DNA from: Sceloporus undulatus
Lineage: Eukaryota; Chordata; Lepidosauria; Squamata; Phrynosomatidae
Length of the DNA stretch: 64,000 bases
Reading direction: 5' to 3'
NCBI RefSeq assembly: GCF_019175285.1
Contig: NC_056523.1
Coordinates: 181,442,271 to 181,506,270 of the forward strand
The notes beneath the pieces are model-generated. The model ran no database searches. It was not told the DNA's origin and saw nothing but the letters and a program-made list of their open reading frames with translations. Below, one piece after another: positions 21,958 through 36,900 of the stretch. How positions within the stretch are numbered: the first letter of the stretch is position 1; the number at the start of each line of letters is the position of its first letter. The position numbers were made by a program, and so were the translations under genes.

Positions 21958-24900
21958 GTGGGGGCACCTTCCTTTCCTCCTCTGTTTCCCCCTCCAAAAA
22001 AACCCCCACTCACCCAGGCGTCCTCCTTTTCCAGGACCTGTCCTCCATTCCAGAAACCTTCTTCCAGGAGGAATTCCCCAAAGTCCTCCCTTTGGAGCAG
22101 GACTAAGAAATTTAGATGAGAGGTTTGGAGCTTTGATTTGGGAGTGTCCTACACTTCTCTGGAATGTCCTCCATGTCGAGGTGCCTTGCCTTCCTTTGGG
22201 GTTGGGACCAGGCGTCCTCATTCCAGGGCATGTCCTCCATTCCAGCCGTCTGTCCAGGAGGAATCCCAAAAAGTCCTTCCTTTGGAGCAGGGCTAAGAAT
22301 GACCAGGTATCCTCCTTTTCCAGGACCTGTCCTCCATTCCAGCCTTCTGTCCAGGAGGAATTGCCAAAAGCCCTCCCTTTGGAGCAGGATTAAGAAGCAT
22401 GGATAGATACTGTATTTAGATGGGTGTTTCTGAGCTTTGGTTTGGGTGTGTCCTACACTTCTCTGCAATGTCCTCGATTCTGAGGTGCTTTGTCTTCCTT
22501 TGGGGCTAGGCAAGGTGACCAGGCGCCCTCCTTTTCCAGGGTGTGCCCTCCATTTCAACCTTCTGTCCGAGGGGAATTCCAGAAAGTCCTCCCTTTTGAG
22601 TAGTCTGAGTGGCCAGGCGTCCTCCTTTTCCAGGACCTGCCCTCCATTCCAGCCTTCTGTCCAGGAGGAACTTCAAAACGTCCTTCCTTTGGAGCAAGAC
22701 TAAGAAGCTTGACTTTACCTTCATAGGAGTGTTCATAGCTTTTATGCCCTCCATGGTTTTTTGCTGTCCTCCTTTGGGGTGGGGCAGGGTGGCCAGGTGT
22801 CCTTCTGTTCCAGGGCATGCCCTCCATTCCAGCCTTCTGTCCAGGGGGAATTCCAAAAAGATGTCCTTTGTTTTGAGCAGTATTAAGAGGCAGCATGAAT
22901 TTATATTTATAGGAGGGTTTTTAGTTTTGATTTGCTCATCTCCTCCAGTTTTGTCTTGAATGTCCTCCATTTTGCAATGCCCTGTCCTCCCTTGCAGTTA
23001 GGATGCCTGGGCACCCTCTCCCTCCCTTTTGTCAGGTGGGGCTCTGCTTCTGGGTTTCCCTGTGTAGCAGGAGTGATTTCAGGGTTAGGACTAGGCCTGC
23101 TACCACACTGGGATTAGTGCAGTTTGACACCACTTTAACTGCTATGGTGCCATCTTGTGCAATCCTGGGATTTGCTCTCTGGCAGAGATGAAATAGCTCA
23201 CAAAAGGACAGACAGGCCCCATAATTCCATAACCTTGGGCTGTTGCAGTTAAAGCTGTCTCAAACTGCATTATTTATTACTGCAGTGCGGCTGCGGCCTA
23301 AGACTGGAGACCCAGATTTGAATCCCCACTCAGCCAGGAAAACTGACCAAGGGCGAGTCACACACTCTCAGCCCCAGATTTGCCCTTTGTATGCCTTCAC
23401 ATCAACTTACGGTAACCCTCTGCTGCCCCAACAAGCTGCCGTTCCCAGAATTCCATAGCACTGATCCATGGCAATTAAGGCGATGTCAAACTGGATTATT
23501 TCTGCAGTGAGGTCTGGGCTGTGTGGGACAAGCTGGCAGAGGGAACACGGATTCCTGCACTTTTAAGCCAAGATCAACCTGGGTTAGAAAAAGCCAGAAG
23601 GCTTCCTTCCGGGAAAGGGCAAATGGGGTGCTGTTTCAAAAACACCCTTCTCCACCATTTCCTGGAGAGAGGAAGCAACCCTGGACCTGTTCTTGAGTGC
23701 AGTCAGACCTGTCTGGGGAGAAGAAAGCTCCATTAGTGGTGTGCCACAGGAAGGAAGGAAGGAAGGAAGGTCATCTGACTTTGTATTCCTTGGTCCCAGC
23801 CAGAGTAGACCCATTGAGTCCATTGCTGATTGCTGAATAGTGAGGCAACAGCTGAGAGCAAGCTGTGATGATGTAGTTTCAGTGTTGCACTAGGACACTG
23901 GGTTCAAATCTCTGCTTAGCCATGGAAACTCACCTTGGGCAAGTCACACTGTCTCAGCCTCAGAGGGAGGCAATCATAAACCCCTTCTGAACAAACCTTG
24001 CCAAGAAAACCCTGCAATAGGTCTGCCATTATTAACTGCCTTTGAGTCCCCCCCCCCCCCCAATGGTCATGCTGTGGATGAAACATTTCCAGGACTCCCT
24101 CTCCCCCACAGCTCTGCTTAGTTCCTGTAATTTCATGCCCATGGCCTCCCGGATTGGGTCTATCCAAAAGGCATGTGGTCTTCCCCTCTTTCTACAGTTC
24201 ACAGTTGCCATAAATTGGAAATGGCTGGAACGTGGACAGCAGCACAAGGAGGCAACAGTTATGTAAATCCCAAACATTTGATGTGTGTTGTGTGCCTTCA
24301 AGTTGTTTCTGACTTATGGCGACCCTAAAGCAAAGCTGTCCTGGGGTTTGCTTGGCAGGATTTGTTCAGAGGAGGTTTGCCTTCGCCTTCTCCTGAGGCC
24401 AAGAGGGTGTGACTTGCCCAAGATCACCCAGTGGGTTTCATGGCCAAGTAGAGAATCGAACCTTCGTCTCCAGAGTTTTAGTCCAGTGCTCAAACCACTA
24501 TGCCACACTGGCTCTCCATTCAACAGGGCGACTCAGACTGGGACTACCAGTAGGATTCAGGCCTCTCAAGGCTGACTTCCCAGTTTAAAAATTAATAGAG
24601 AGGGGAAAACCTATGAGATATTCCTCCACTTTTCTATCATTGATTCAGTCATGGCATTTGAATGTCACGCCCCATAGGCCTGCTTGTCTAGAAAGCTAAG
24701 TCTTGCCCCCTCCTGGCTTTTTCGTTTTTTGCAGACAGGCTGGTGAAAGGTCTCAGGCCTAAGCAGTTTAGTTGGCCCACAAGTATGGCTGACAAAAACT
24801 CCTAATCTAAGCTAGATGTATTGTGTTCCTTCGAGTCATTTCCAGCCACCCTAAGGCAAGCCTATCGTGGGTCTTTTGGGGCAAGATTTGTTCAAAGGGG

Positions 24901-27900
24901 TTTGCCATTGTCATTCTCTGAAGTGGAGGGAGTGTGATTGAAGGTTGCCCAGTGGGTTTTCATGGCTGAGCATTCAAACCCTGCTTTCCAAGTCATAGTC
25001 TTAACACTCACCACTACACCATGCTCTACTCATGTAAACTACTCAGGTAATAATTATACCCAATGATTTGAGATGGTGTGTGTGTGTACATGATTGTACA
25101 CTATTTCTTTTCCTTCCTCTCACCCCTTCTCCTCTTGGGAATTCTTTTTGCTTGTTGCAGGTATGACTGCATTGGCATCTCTGAAATTAAAAGTTTTTGG
25201 TGAAATTACCCTTTTGAACTACATCTTGCAGAATCCCCCAGCCAGCACTGGGGGATTTGGGGAAATCCTCACCAAGCTCTGGACCTGAATTGTAGCTTTA
25301 TATTAAACAGGAATTTTACTTGACAGGTAGAATTCAGAGAAAAAGCCCTGTTAGTTTGGAATATGGTATGCAAAAGAATCTTGTAGCACCTTTGAGACTA
25401 ACTGTGTAGAAGTTGTAGCATATGCTTTTGTAGACTTGGTCTACTTCTTCAGATTTCACTGCATGCATCTGAGGAGGTAGACCAAGTCTGTGGAAGCTTA
25501 TACTACAATCTCTTCCATATAGTTAGCTTTAAAGGTTTTACAGGATCCTTTTGCATACAGGAATTCCACTTGTAACCCACCTACCTTGCAAAACTGTGCT
25601 AAGAGATATGTGGATAGGAGTTGTCTTGTAGTTCAGAATTTGAGGGCTTCTGTTTACTAGCAAGCTCCATAAAGTAAATGTGTATGGGAGGGAAATAGAG
25701 AGAGACACACTGGGGCAATTACTGTATACACATTTGAGGAGGGAATGAAATTTACCCCGTCCCTTGTTCCTCCACATCTTGTTCTCATCAGTTGCACAAC
25801 TGTCTTACATTTGGAGGGAATTAGTTCCCAGAATCTTGCAGCCAGCATGGCCTCCCTCTCTGGAAGTCTCTGGAACTGTCATTCTGAAAAGTTTGTTTTC
25901 CACACTCAGTTGGGAAGAGGTTGACACCAGTGACCCACTAGATTAGTGGTCCCCAAACTGGTCCCCAGAATCCTAGACTACAGGCAAACATGACTGAGGC
26001 TTCAGGGAGCTGAAGTCCAAATTCTCTTAAAGAGCACAGTTTGGGGACCACTGCACTAAATGCCTCAGTGTTCTGGAGAGTTAACAGGTGAAGGGGTTCC
26101 AGTTCTGTGTCATAAAATGCCATTGACTACCAAAGAGAGGTGTAGTGGACCAAACTTTTCCATGACTGTTTGTAAGGCACCCTCAAAAAATCCAGACGAA
26201 GATGAATGTCAGAATTTTATTTAGAAATAGTTATGGACAATGTCGTCATAGTATTCAAAGACCTAGCCATGTTAGTCTGGAAAATCAGTATGCAAAGGGA
26301 TCTCTCAGTACCTTTGAAACCAGCTGAAAGGTAGAAGTTAGTAGCGTGAGCTTTCATAGGCTTGAGCCTAGTAGGCTTAAGTCTACGAAAGTTCATGCTA
26401 CAGACTTCTTTCAGTTGGTCTCAAAGGTATTATGAGATCCCTTTGCAATGTCATGATATGCTTGCCTTAGAGTAGTGGTCCCCAAACTGTGCCCTTTAAG
26501 AGATTTTGGACTTGAACTCCCAGAAGTCCTAGGGTCTGGGATTCTGGGATCTGAAGTCCAAGATCCCTTAAAGAACACAGTTTGGGGACCACTGCCTTAG
26601 GGTCTCCATAAGTCAGAAATGACTTGAAGGCACACAACAACAATGTCCCTGTCAGACTTTAAGAATTATCCACAGTCAAGGTTACTGGGGAAACAGGGTG
26701 AGGAATACAAGTATGTGTGAGGGAGAGGTAGAGCGGAGGAGAGGTTGCTTTCCTCAGATCTCTTAACCATAATTAGAAATTCCTCTATTGACACGAGCAT
26801 AACATTCAATTCATATTATCCCTTTTTAACTACAAAGGCTTAGGGCAAACATAACTAGAATGAGACATAAGGAGCATTTTAGAGTTGAGGCGTGGCACTT
26901 CCTCATGCACCATCAAGGTGGCTGCGTGGCGCCAGAAGCAACTCATGTAATTATTATTGTTCATATTAAATAATACAGAGGCCACTGATGAGATCAACAT
27001 CTAATGATCATGTACTATGCTACAGCTTCTGGGAGATCCTTCCCAAACAACAATAGCTTACAGGTACACATGAAGGTAACTGTTACCACCACCATCACTC
27101 CCAGCTTTCCAACCTAATATAGGTAAGAGCCAGAGTAATCTAGTGGTTACTGGCTGACCTAGGGCGAGTCACAAACTCTCAGCCCCAGAAAACACCATTA
27201 TAAGGTTGCCATAGGGTTACGATAAGTCGGAAATGACTTGGAGGCACACGATAACCAATGTTGGTAAGCCAATTCCCAAAGGATCATGAAAAGTGAGTTC
27301 TTCATGTGATTAAGGAAACTTGATTTTGCTTTCAGTAGTGTGTTTGTTTTAAAGCCACAACAGCATTCCTCACTGTATCTTAAATTAATAGGGGGTTGAG
27401 TGGTTTATGGTTAAGAAGCACACCCTATACAAACTTAGAGACACTCTCTTCATCATAGTTACCATTTTGCAAGGCTATTGTGACATAACTGTGAATGTGC
27501 TCTGCCATTACAAAACAGGTTCCAAGTTTAAGAATTGGCTAGGCATGCCACAAATTAAACACACTGTGTGTGCACCGTGTGTATGCATGTGTGTGTATGT
27601 TTACACACGCAGTCCACACCCATATCCACACCCCGTAATTACATTCTCTTCTGATTTTTTTGTGATAGTTGTAATTGCTTAAGAACAGAGTATAGTTCAA
27701 GACAGTGAAAAAAGGAGTGATGGGTTTGGTGCAGAGTTTGGAAAAAGAGCATTTGGGTTGCACAGACTATAGAGATCATGCTGCTTGAGGGATTTTGGAA
27801 GTTATAGTCCAAAGGCTCAATTTCCTAAGCGTCAATATGGTGCATAATCTATAGACGAAATCTATGTTTTGCCTGTTAAAAAAGAGTGACAGATTTTTTG

Positions 27901-30900
27901 TGCTGCTTGAGAAACCTGTTTCACCAGAGTCAAAGTTGGTTCAAAGAAATGCCTGTATACTATGGGGAAGCTAAATATCTCCTGGCAATCCATTATCCAT
28001 TTCCTGTGTCTGAGAGCACTTAAAGCAACCGGTGGTGATCTGCATGTTCCCTAGCCATACTTTATTGGGTAAAATAAACTGTCCCATTTTGGCAGAGATC
28101 ATCCCAATTAATCCTCTATCATCCCACTTCTTCAGATGCTTTTAAAAAGTCCCTGTTTCTCTCTCCTCACTTTCCTCTTTTGTCCTCAGCTTATTGAAGT
28201 TGCCTCATACTGAGTGCAAGTACTTTGCACTCAGTTAACTCAGTGGTGGTAAGAATTGAAGAGGAGGCAGAATCTTACCCTTCCTTGTTGGCTCAGGCAA
28301 AAGCAAACCTAAGGAGTACTGTATGTAGAGCAGGGCAAACCTATAAAAGACAACTTTTCCACAAATTAGCATTGGGTAATCTAAGTTGAAAGAGCTTTCT
28401 CCTTTATCATGGAAAACCTTTATCAACTCTGCTTAGCTTTTATGTTAAACTGAAATTACTGTTTGAGTTATTTCTATTGTCTCTCTAGGTTTGAGTTATC
28501 TGAATGAGGGCAACAGTTGGTAAATGGAGTTCACCCTTATGTGTTTTTCCAGTTTTAGAGTCTCTCTCTCTCCCCCTCTATTTTTAGCTGAAGTTCTAGC
28601 TCTCCAGTTTTTGTTTTTTGTTCTACAAAAATCACTGTTTTCAGCAGCACAAGCAATTTAAAAACAAAATCGAACTGGGCATCATACTTGGAAGCAGAGG
28701 CCTGGCTTCAGGAAGATCCATTTTGAGATATCTCTGCACTGCTCTCTCTCTCTCTTTCTCTCTCTCCAAAATGCATTGGCCATAGAGAAAGTAAAGGAGA
28801 AGTTCTAAGGGAATATTTGTTAATGTTTCAAAACTGGCATATCAAGCTCTGTGTTCAGAGGTTCTAGCATTTTGAGCTGAGTTCCTCTGAGAGTGAGGAG
28901 AGTTTTAAATGTGTCTGGGAAACAAAGGTTAGTTTTGTTGCTACGGGTTGAGTCTCACTTATCCAGAATTCCAAAATATTCCAAAACTAAAACTTTTTCA
29001 TTCTAAAATCCAAAACACTTTTGATTCCATGCATTGTGGTTAAGGGAGACATGACATGTATTGTTAAAGTAGTTCTTAGGAAACTTGGTTTGGAGTACAC
29101 AGTGCTTTTCTTTTATACAGGGAGTTGTTTTGTTTTAAATTTGAACAAGGGACATAATATTTGTCAGCATATGGAGAATGCCTCACTTCAGCCAGGAAGC
29201 AATGTTTCACATACATCAATGGATAGGGTTCCTCTGGGCCTTCTTAAATTGTTTCCTTCTAAAGAATGAGGATTGTTTGGTCTGAACAATATATTTTATA
29301 AAAAGTGCAGTAATTATTCTATTACATGCCATTAAAATGATTTGTTGTGTGCTTTCAAGGCATTTACAATTTGTGACAACCCTAAGGCAAACCTATCATG
29401 GAGTTTTCTTGGAAAGATTTGCTCAGGGCAATCTACCAATGTCTTCCTCTAAGGCTGAGAGGGTGTGACTTGCCTAGGGTCAACCCATGGGTTTCCATGA
29501 GCAAGCTTGGATTCAAAGCTTTAACACTTAAATTGTTCTCCAATGAAAAAAAGTTTCAGTAAAGGCTGATTAGATAGAATTAGATGAAAGGCAGAGATAC
29601 AACAGGTAGCTGTGTCAATGATCAGGTGTGCTAGGCTCTTAGGAGCCTGTATTTATTCCATCACTTTGTTTATGGCACCATGGTGTGTGTCCTTCTGCAT
29701 AGTTTGGATTCAGGTAGCCTAATCCATTTGTTCCTAGCAGAAGCTGCTGTTTTGCAGGCCATGATGAACATTTTCTTGCTATGGGACAATAGGCCACCTT
29801 GTGCCAAACGTGGAATCCCTTTTGTTCTCCCTCAGGTTCGCTTCCTGGAGCAGCAGAACAAGATGCTAGACACCAAATGGAGCCTCCTGCAGAATCAGAA
29901 GGTCACCCGAAGCAACATGGACAGTATGTTTGAGGCGTACATCAACAATTTGCGTCGGCAGCTGGACAGCTTGGGCCAGGAGAGAGGAAGGCTGGATGCT
30001 GAGCTGGGTAACATGCAAGGCCTTGTGGAAGAATTCAAGACTAAGTGAGTCAGGCAAGGAGGTGGAGGGGGGAGAAGTGGAACTGGAATGTCACTTTTTC
30101 ATAGCTTCCCTTGGGTAAATGGTGCTAAATAACACCAAACTAAGCCTCACACTAAGCTTATTGTTATTTCTGCTGAGATTCTCTATCCACCCAGGAATCA
30201 GGTATGGTATTTGCCTTCCTGAAATGATTGCATTTTTTCTTCATTCCTCTCAAATAAAAGCTACTGGTCCTGATAGATTTTGGTCCTGTTCTTTGCCTTA
30301 GCAATAGCAAGTACATTTCAATACTACATATTAGTGAGCTGAGCACTCCCTAAGTAGTTTATAATGTGTAAGCTAACTGCCCACAACAAGCTGGATACTC
30401 ATTTTAGCAACCTACGGAAGGATGCAAGGCTGAGTGGACCTTGGAGCCCCTCAGATCGAATTCACAAGCTTGTGGCTTCAGTACAGGCATTTATAGAGTG
30501 CACAAAACAACCAAACAACTTCATTTATATACCGCTTCATACTGAACTAACAATGTCTAAGTGTAAGCTAATTCCCCCCAACAATCTGGGTACTCATTTT
30601 AGTGATCTCCTCGGAAGGATGCAAGCCTGAGTCAAGCTTGAGCCCTTTTGCTGGTATTGAACTTGCAATCTTATGCTTTGTGAGTGAGTGGCTGCAGTAC
30701 AGGCATTTAACCACTGTGCCACTAGGGCTCCTTAAGGATGCTCTATCTTAAGGATAGTGAGGCTTGGGGTCCATTTCTCCCATAGTGATAAATGGAGATG
30801 TAATTAATGCAAAGATAACAATCCATATTTTAGTTTTCTTTTCCCCCCAATTTTGGAATTACATTTTAAAATACACACAAAAAATACAAAGAAAAACATT

Positions 30901-33900
30901 CAGCGATGCACACAACATTTAAAAACATAACCCCACATAAGTCTACAAACCAAACCCTAAATTGAATTATCCCCAACCTCCTCCAACTCATTTCCTATTA
31001 TATATAACTATAACAGTAAGCAAATAAACACAAACCCAATCAACACAACTAACACAGACTATAGTTCCTAAACCTAAGAATTTTTAACACTCAAAATATA
31101 TATTTTCTCACATACAGTCCCCTCTTGTATACTCAGCCTTCTGGGAAATGTTTCCTCCAACCAGCCAGAACAGAACTGGCCATGGTTTCCCAGAAGACTT
31201 TTTCATCTGCGTCACCTAAACTGTGGAGTGACCTGCTGGAATTGATATGACAACTGAAAATTCTGACTTGCATTTAAAACAGCATTAAAGACATATCTTT
31301 TCCAACAGGCCTATCCAGTCAGTTTTAAATTATGATTTTAAAATTTGTATATGAACCCTTATGACTGTATTTTGTACTATTGTATTTTAACACTGGGTTT
31401 ATATGTTTTTAATTGTGTTTTGTATTTTAACATGCTGTACCCCACCCTGAGGAGAGGTGGGAAAGAAATAATTTAGTATTATTGTTATTAAGCCATATAC
31501 CCATTTACCTGGAAGTAAACCCTGTTGAATTCAATGGGACTTACATCAGAATAAGCATGTGTAGGCTTGCAGTGTTTGCCAGGGTTTGAACTTTGTTAGC
31601 AAACCCTGGGTAACAGGGAACCTAGTCAGCATTAGCATTAATGGAAAATATAAGGTGGGTGAGAAGGAATTACTACCAAGAAAGAGTTACGAGAAGGGAA
31701 TGAATTATCATTTTGACATCTCGCTCCTGCCTCCAGTGGTCATCAGAAATGTGGGGTTAGGTTTGCAGAAATTCACAAGACACAGGCATATTATATGGTA
31801 AACATTTTCAAAGGTTTTGGCTTTTCTCCCCCCGGTACTCCCTTTTAAATTATTTCCAAACCTATGGATGCTTCTGCATTGCATAAATAATCCAGTTTGA
31901 CACCGCTTTGACTACTGTGGCTCAATGACATGGAATCCTGGGTTTGGTAGTTTTGTGAAACATTCAGCCTTCTCTATTTGGCACAACAACAAACTACAGA
32001 TCCCAGAATTCCATCACATTGAGCCATGACAGTTAAATTGGTGTCAATCTGGATTATTTCTGCAGTGCAGATGCAGCCTTGGTTTGTAAAATGTTTCAAG
32101 GATTGTGGAGAGTTCTGAAAATGAATAACCTCACCTTTTGGAGATATTATAATTTGTGCTACGGCTCTTTAGAAGTGTTTGAGGAAGGAAAGGGAGGGCA
32201 TTGATGTAGAAACTTGGAATGCCCCAGTCACAAACTCACACGTGGCAGATTTAAATCATGTCTGGTCTTCAGCCTCACACAAACACACACGCATGCATGC
32301 ACAAGCTCGAGCTTGCTGTTCTCGTACCCAGAAGGATTGCTGTTGCAACTGTCTGGATTATTTTTAAATGAGGCTGACATGCATGGACAGTCTGCATGCA
32401 TATGGAAATATTCTTTGCAAAGCAAGGATGGAGAACCTTTGGCCTTCCAGGTGTTGGGACTACAACTCCCAGCATCTGTTCCGAATAGCTGTGCTGGATG
32501 AGGCTTCTGAGAGATGTAGACCAAAACATCTGGAAGGCCAAAAGTTCCCCATTTTCAATTTTGAGAATATAATTCATTGGGGTTGTGAGGTTAAGGAGAT
32601 GGGAACTGAGAGAGGTGTTTCTCAGTTTAAAAAATAGTAGGTTTTTTATTTGCGCTTTTTCACTTTCACAGGTTCCTGTGTCCTTAACTCTAGTAAATGT
32701 GGAGAACCCCCTGTAATCACCAGGACAGGATTATTGTCTCTGTCCTTTTCTATATGTTTTCAAGATATATTTATTATGCTACTATTGGTCTATTCCTCTT
32801 CATCATCTTCCCTCGAGAAACACAGAGGGAGGGGAAGAATTTGATGAAAAATACTGATCTGATATAAAATGACAAAGATGGTTGTGTGTAGTCCCTGTAG
32901 TGGGGAAACTACTCCTGCACGTCACATGTAACATCTTTACTAGGGATAAAATGCTAAAACCCAGAAATGACAAATTACACGCTAAGTTTGTGCATGCGAG
33001 CCACTCTCGTGCAGATATCCAGGTCTAGAGCTTGGGAAATTTATCATTTTGGACAACTCCTAGAATCCCCCTATAGTAGTGGAAGTTGTAGTCCAAAAAA
33101 GTACAGTAAAAGAAAAGCTATTAGCTAAAAATTCCTGGGTTTGCCCTAATTTAGACATTGTGCGTGTGTGTTTGAGGGTGCACTTGAATTAATTTTACAC
33201 TCTGGTAGGAACTTTTAGAGAAAGGAGTATTTGTGTTGCTTTATTTACTTGAAACTTTACTTACTTGAAATGTGTCTTCAGTGAAGCTCCTTACTTTATT
33301 ATTTCTTAGGTATTAAATCTAGCTGTCCCCCACCATACATACAGAGGTCCCATGCCTGGGTTGAGTTATAAATGTAGCTTTAAAGCATAACTATTATGTT
33401 TTAATGTTCCACTGAATGGAATACCATAGGAAGAGTTCTATTCAGTTAGACCAAAAGCATATCTGTCTATTATCCTCTCTGTTGTAAATCGCTCGGATTC
33501 GCAGTGATTGGGCAGTATATAAATAAAACCTATTATTATTATTAATCTAATTTGGTGCAAATGAAGGCATATTGGGCTTATTTGAAATCTGTCCACTAAT
33601 CAGTTGTGTTCCTCTCCGTTGACAGGTATGAAGATGAAATCAACCACCGTACAGAGAGGGAAAATGAATTTGTTTTGCTGAAGAAGGTGAGTGATAGGGC
33701 TGTGTTTTCCTGGCTAATGATCCTGTCTTGGTAGTGCCTTTTAGGGATCTCTATTACAATGGTGTCTTGGGCTCTCTCTTCTTAGGACGTGGATGAAGCC
33801 TACATGAACAAGATTGAGTTGGAATCCCGCCTGGAAAGCCTGACTGATGAAATCAACTTCCTGAGACAATTATATGAAGAGGTAGGCCTTGTCTTTTCAA

Positions 33901-36900
33901 AAGGCAGAATCTAGCCTTCTAAAACCTGTGAACAGAGACGGCAGAGAGCAATATGACAGCTGCTCTCCCTTTCTATTTACAAAAGTTGGCTAGACTAGAT
34001 GTTGACTCTTACTTGATCACTGATGGTGGGGGTCTATGTCCTCCACCACATCCTACCCTAGGGGTCCATGTGGCCCAAACAGCCTTGTTGTTTTTCCTCT
34101 ACCACCTTGTATCTGCCACTTGAGGCAGTCATCTCAGTTTGTCTACAGATAAAGTCCTGCTCTTGCTAAGGTTGCATTTACACTGTAGAAATAATGCAGT
34201 GTGAACACCACATTAGTTGCCATGGCTCTATTCCTACAGGATCCTGAAATTTGTAGTGGGTTGAGGTACCAGCAGTCTTTGGCAGAGAAGGCTAGAAACC
34301 TTTTAAAACTGGAGTGACAGCACCTAAAATGGTGTCTAACTGCATAATTTCTATGGTGTAGATGCACCCTAAGGAATACCAAAAAGCACCTGTAAAGTAG
34401 GCAAAGATTTATTTTTATTGCGAGACGGCTGACCAGAAAAAAGTGTATTTTTTAAAAGTCATTTAACTTTCCCCTTCTTTCCAAGTCCGTTGTTTGTTTG
34501 TTTTTTACCTAGTCCTAATGCACATTTTTTTAATGTTAGGAATGGTATTACTATTAGGTTGAAAATTTTGTTTGTATTTTGGGCAGGAGGGGGAAGAGGC
34601 AGAGTTCTGAATGTAATAGATCTGTCATACCTCTTTTGTGTTCTAAGACAATGTGCCGACCTTCTCTCAATCAAGCAACTGAAAAATCCAAAGTGGCAAA
34701 AGGCATATCTAAAGTGCATAGTTGCACAATAGTCTTAAACTGGTTTAAAATATGTTTCTAGAGAATTTTGGGACAGTAATACTTCAAGGGGAGCTAAGGA
34801 TCTATAACAGAATTGTCAACTCTTTTCACCCAAACAACAATTCCCAGAATTCCTTGCAGAGCATCTATAAAAGATAGTGGTGCAAAATAAATGAAAATTG
34901 CTGGTGTAGGTATGGCTTTGGATTTTTTCAGTTCTCCTTGCAGCTTAAATCATAAGTCAACCCAAGAACTACATTTTTAAGCTTCATGCTCAATCAGATC
35001 ATAGTCTTAACTGTAATTTTGTAAAAGCAATAGTAATAAAAATATTTAAAGGTAGCTTTGTATTCTGATTGTGCAAAGAAGGCTTCCTTGCAAGGTGTGT
35101 AATGTTGCCTTTTACAATTCTTGCAACGCAGGTTTAGCAGTGTGTATCAGACAGTAAAGTAAGTTACTAGGCGTGTGCACCCTGTTTAGCAACATCTTTT
35201 GCTTTGGTTATTAGAACCTGTCTCTTGGAAAGTTTGCTTTCACAGCCAGTAACAAGGCTTTAAAAAGATCTGTGTCAACTACTGGGAGTAAAGGCTAAAG
35301 TCAGAACAATGGAAGAGGGAGAGACTTTAGGAGGACCTAACACTAGCAGAGATGGCAGGTCTCTAGATTTCAACTCTTGGATCAGATTTGTGGCAGTGAG
35401 GAAAGGAGTGAACAGATATGTTTTGAGTCTTCTTTTTGTCTGTAGTGGTTCAGAATTCTGTTCCCTTCCTTTCAATTCAGGAGTTGCGTGTAATGCAGTC
35501 TCAGATCAATGACACCTCTGTGATCCTGTCCATGGACAACAACCGCAGCCTGGACTTGGATGGCATCATTGCTGAAGTCAAAGCACAGTATGAAGAAATT
35601 GCTGCCAAGAGCCGGGCTGAGGCAGAGAGCATGTACCAGATCAAGGTGATCTCCCCTTGCTTCCATGCTTGTGGCCATGGAGTTCATTGATGCAAGTTAC
35701 TACCCATTCTGTTTCTTACAGATGGTTCTGGTTTTTGAAAAATGCTTCACCATAATCAGCAATCCTTTATGTTTACCCCTACTTTTTTTGCAGAACTTTG
35801 AAAAAACAACTTTTTGTAAACTGTTTTTACATAGCTAGCTAGCTAACTATATTAAACAGCTTGCAAAAAGTTCCTTTTGAAATTCCAAAAAATATATTTT
35901 TTCAAAAGAGTTGGTTATTCATGTTTTAAATGACATCCCAGTGTCAATGAGAAACCACTGATTAATTCAGTCTTTTAAATACATAATAGAGCCATCATAG
36001 TGTAGTGGTTTGCGGGCTGAATTACAACTCCAGAGATTACGATTTGATTCAGTGGTTGGCCATGGAAACTTGCTGGGTGATTCTGGGTGAATCATACACT
36101 CTCAGCCCCAGAAAACCCCATAATAAGTTTGTGTTAGGGTTGTCATAAGCCATAAATTACTTGAAGGCAGACAACAATGAAAATATATAAAGGATAGATC
36201 ACAGAATAGTGTGAGGGAGGGATGCCTTACTGCTGAGTCCTCCTACCATTTTAGTGTGCTGCAGCCAAGGAGACTGAAAGTTCCTACATCAACGTGGATT
36301 TAAAGTGGGTTTTACCAAAGAAGGGAGAAAAAGTTAAACCCTAAATGACTAAGAAATATGAAATGTGTTTGCTAGATGAATCTTCAACCAAAGTGGGAAG
36401 CACTGTGAAACATGAATAAACAGACATTTTTCAGTGTCAGAGCAACATTCTCGGTTAGGATCACTGCAGGATGGGAAAATTCCCACATTGTAAGGATCAT
36501 TGCTTTTTCTCTGTTTTCTTGTCATCAGTCTGGATGAGCTCATTGAAAACTGTTGGAGGGAATTTCACCCTGCCAACAGCAGTCCCAAAACTTTAGTTTG
36601 CGAGGAGAAATCTTTATCTTGCATCCCCTATAGAAGTGAGGTATATGTCTGTGTAGGCGGGATTTACATGTATGTGCAATTCCCAGCCCAACCATCTTTG
36701 CCAACATTGGATGCAGATGAGATGTTTTTCCTCCGCCTTAATCTGCTATACTGGTGAACTTTAATTCTGAAGTTGGCCCAGAGCACTTTTGCCTGAGCAC
36801 TCCACATAATTTGTACATTATCTCACTGACAGCAGCCCTATATTATTGTTGTCGTCATGTTCTGAATGCAGGAAGGCAGGGCTAAGAGGTAATAGCTTGC

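Noticed and set aside
21448-22269. Antisense 273-residue frame and plus-strand frames at 21734-22393 over exon 1
   Set aside because: These are shadow frames of the GC-rich KRT8 exon 1 and the intron 1 repeat array; no independent signal.
22016-23010. CRISPR-like or satellite array
   Set aside because: The host is a vertebrate and the units are long, unequal and diverged, so this is an intronic minisatellite-like array.
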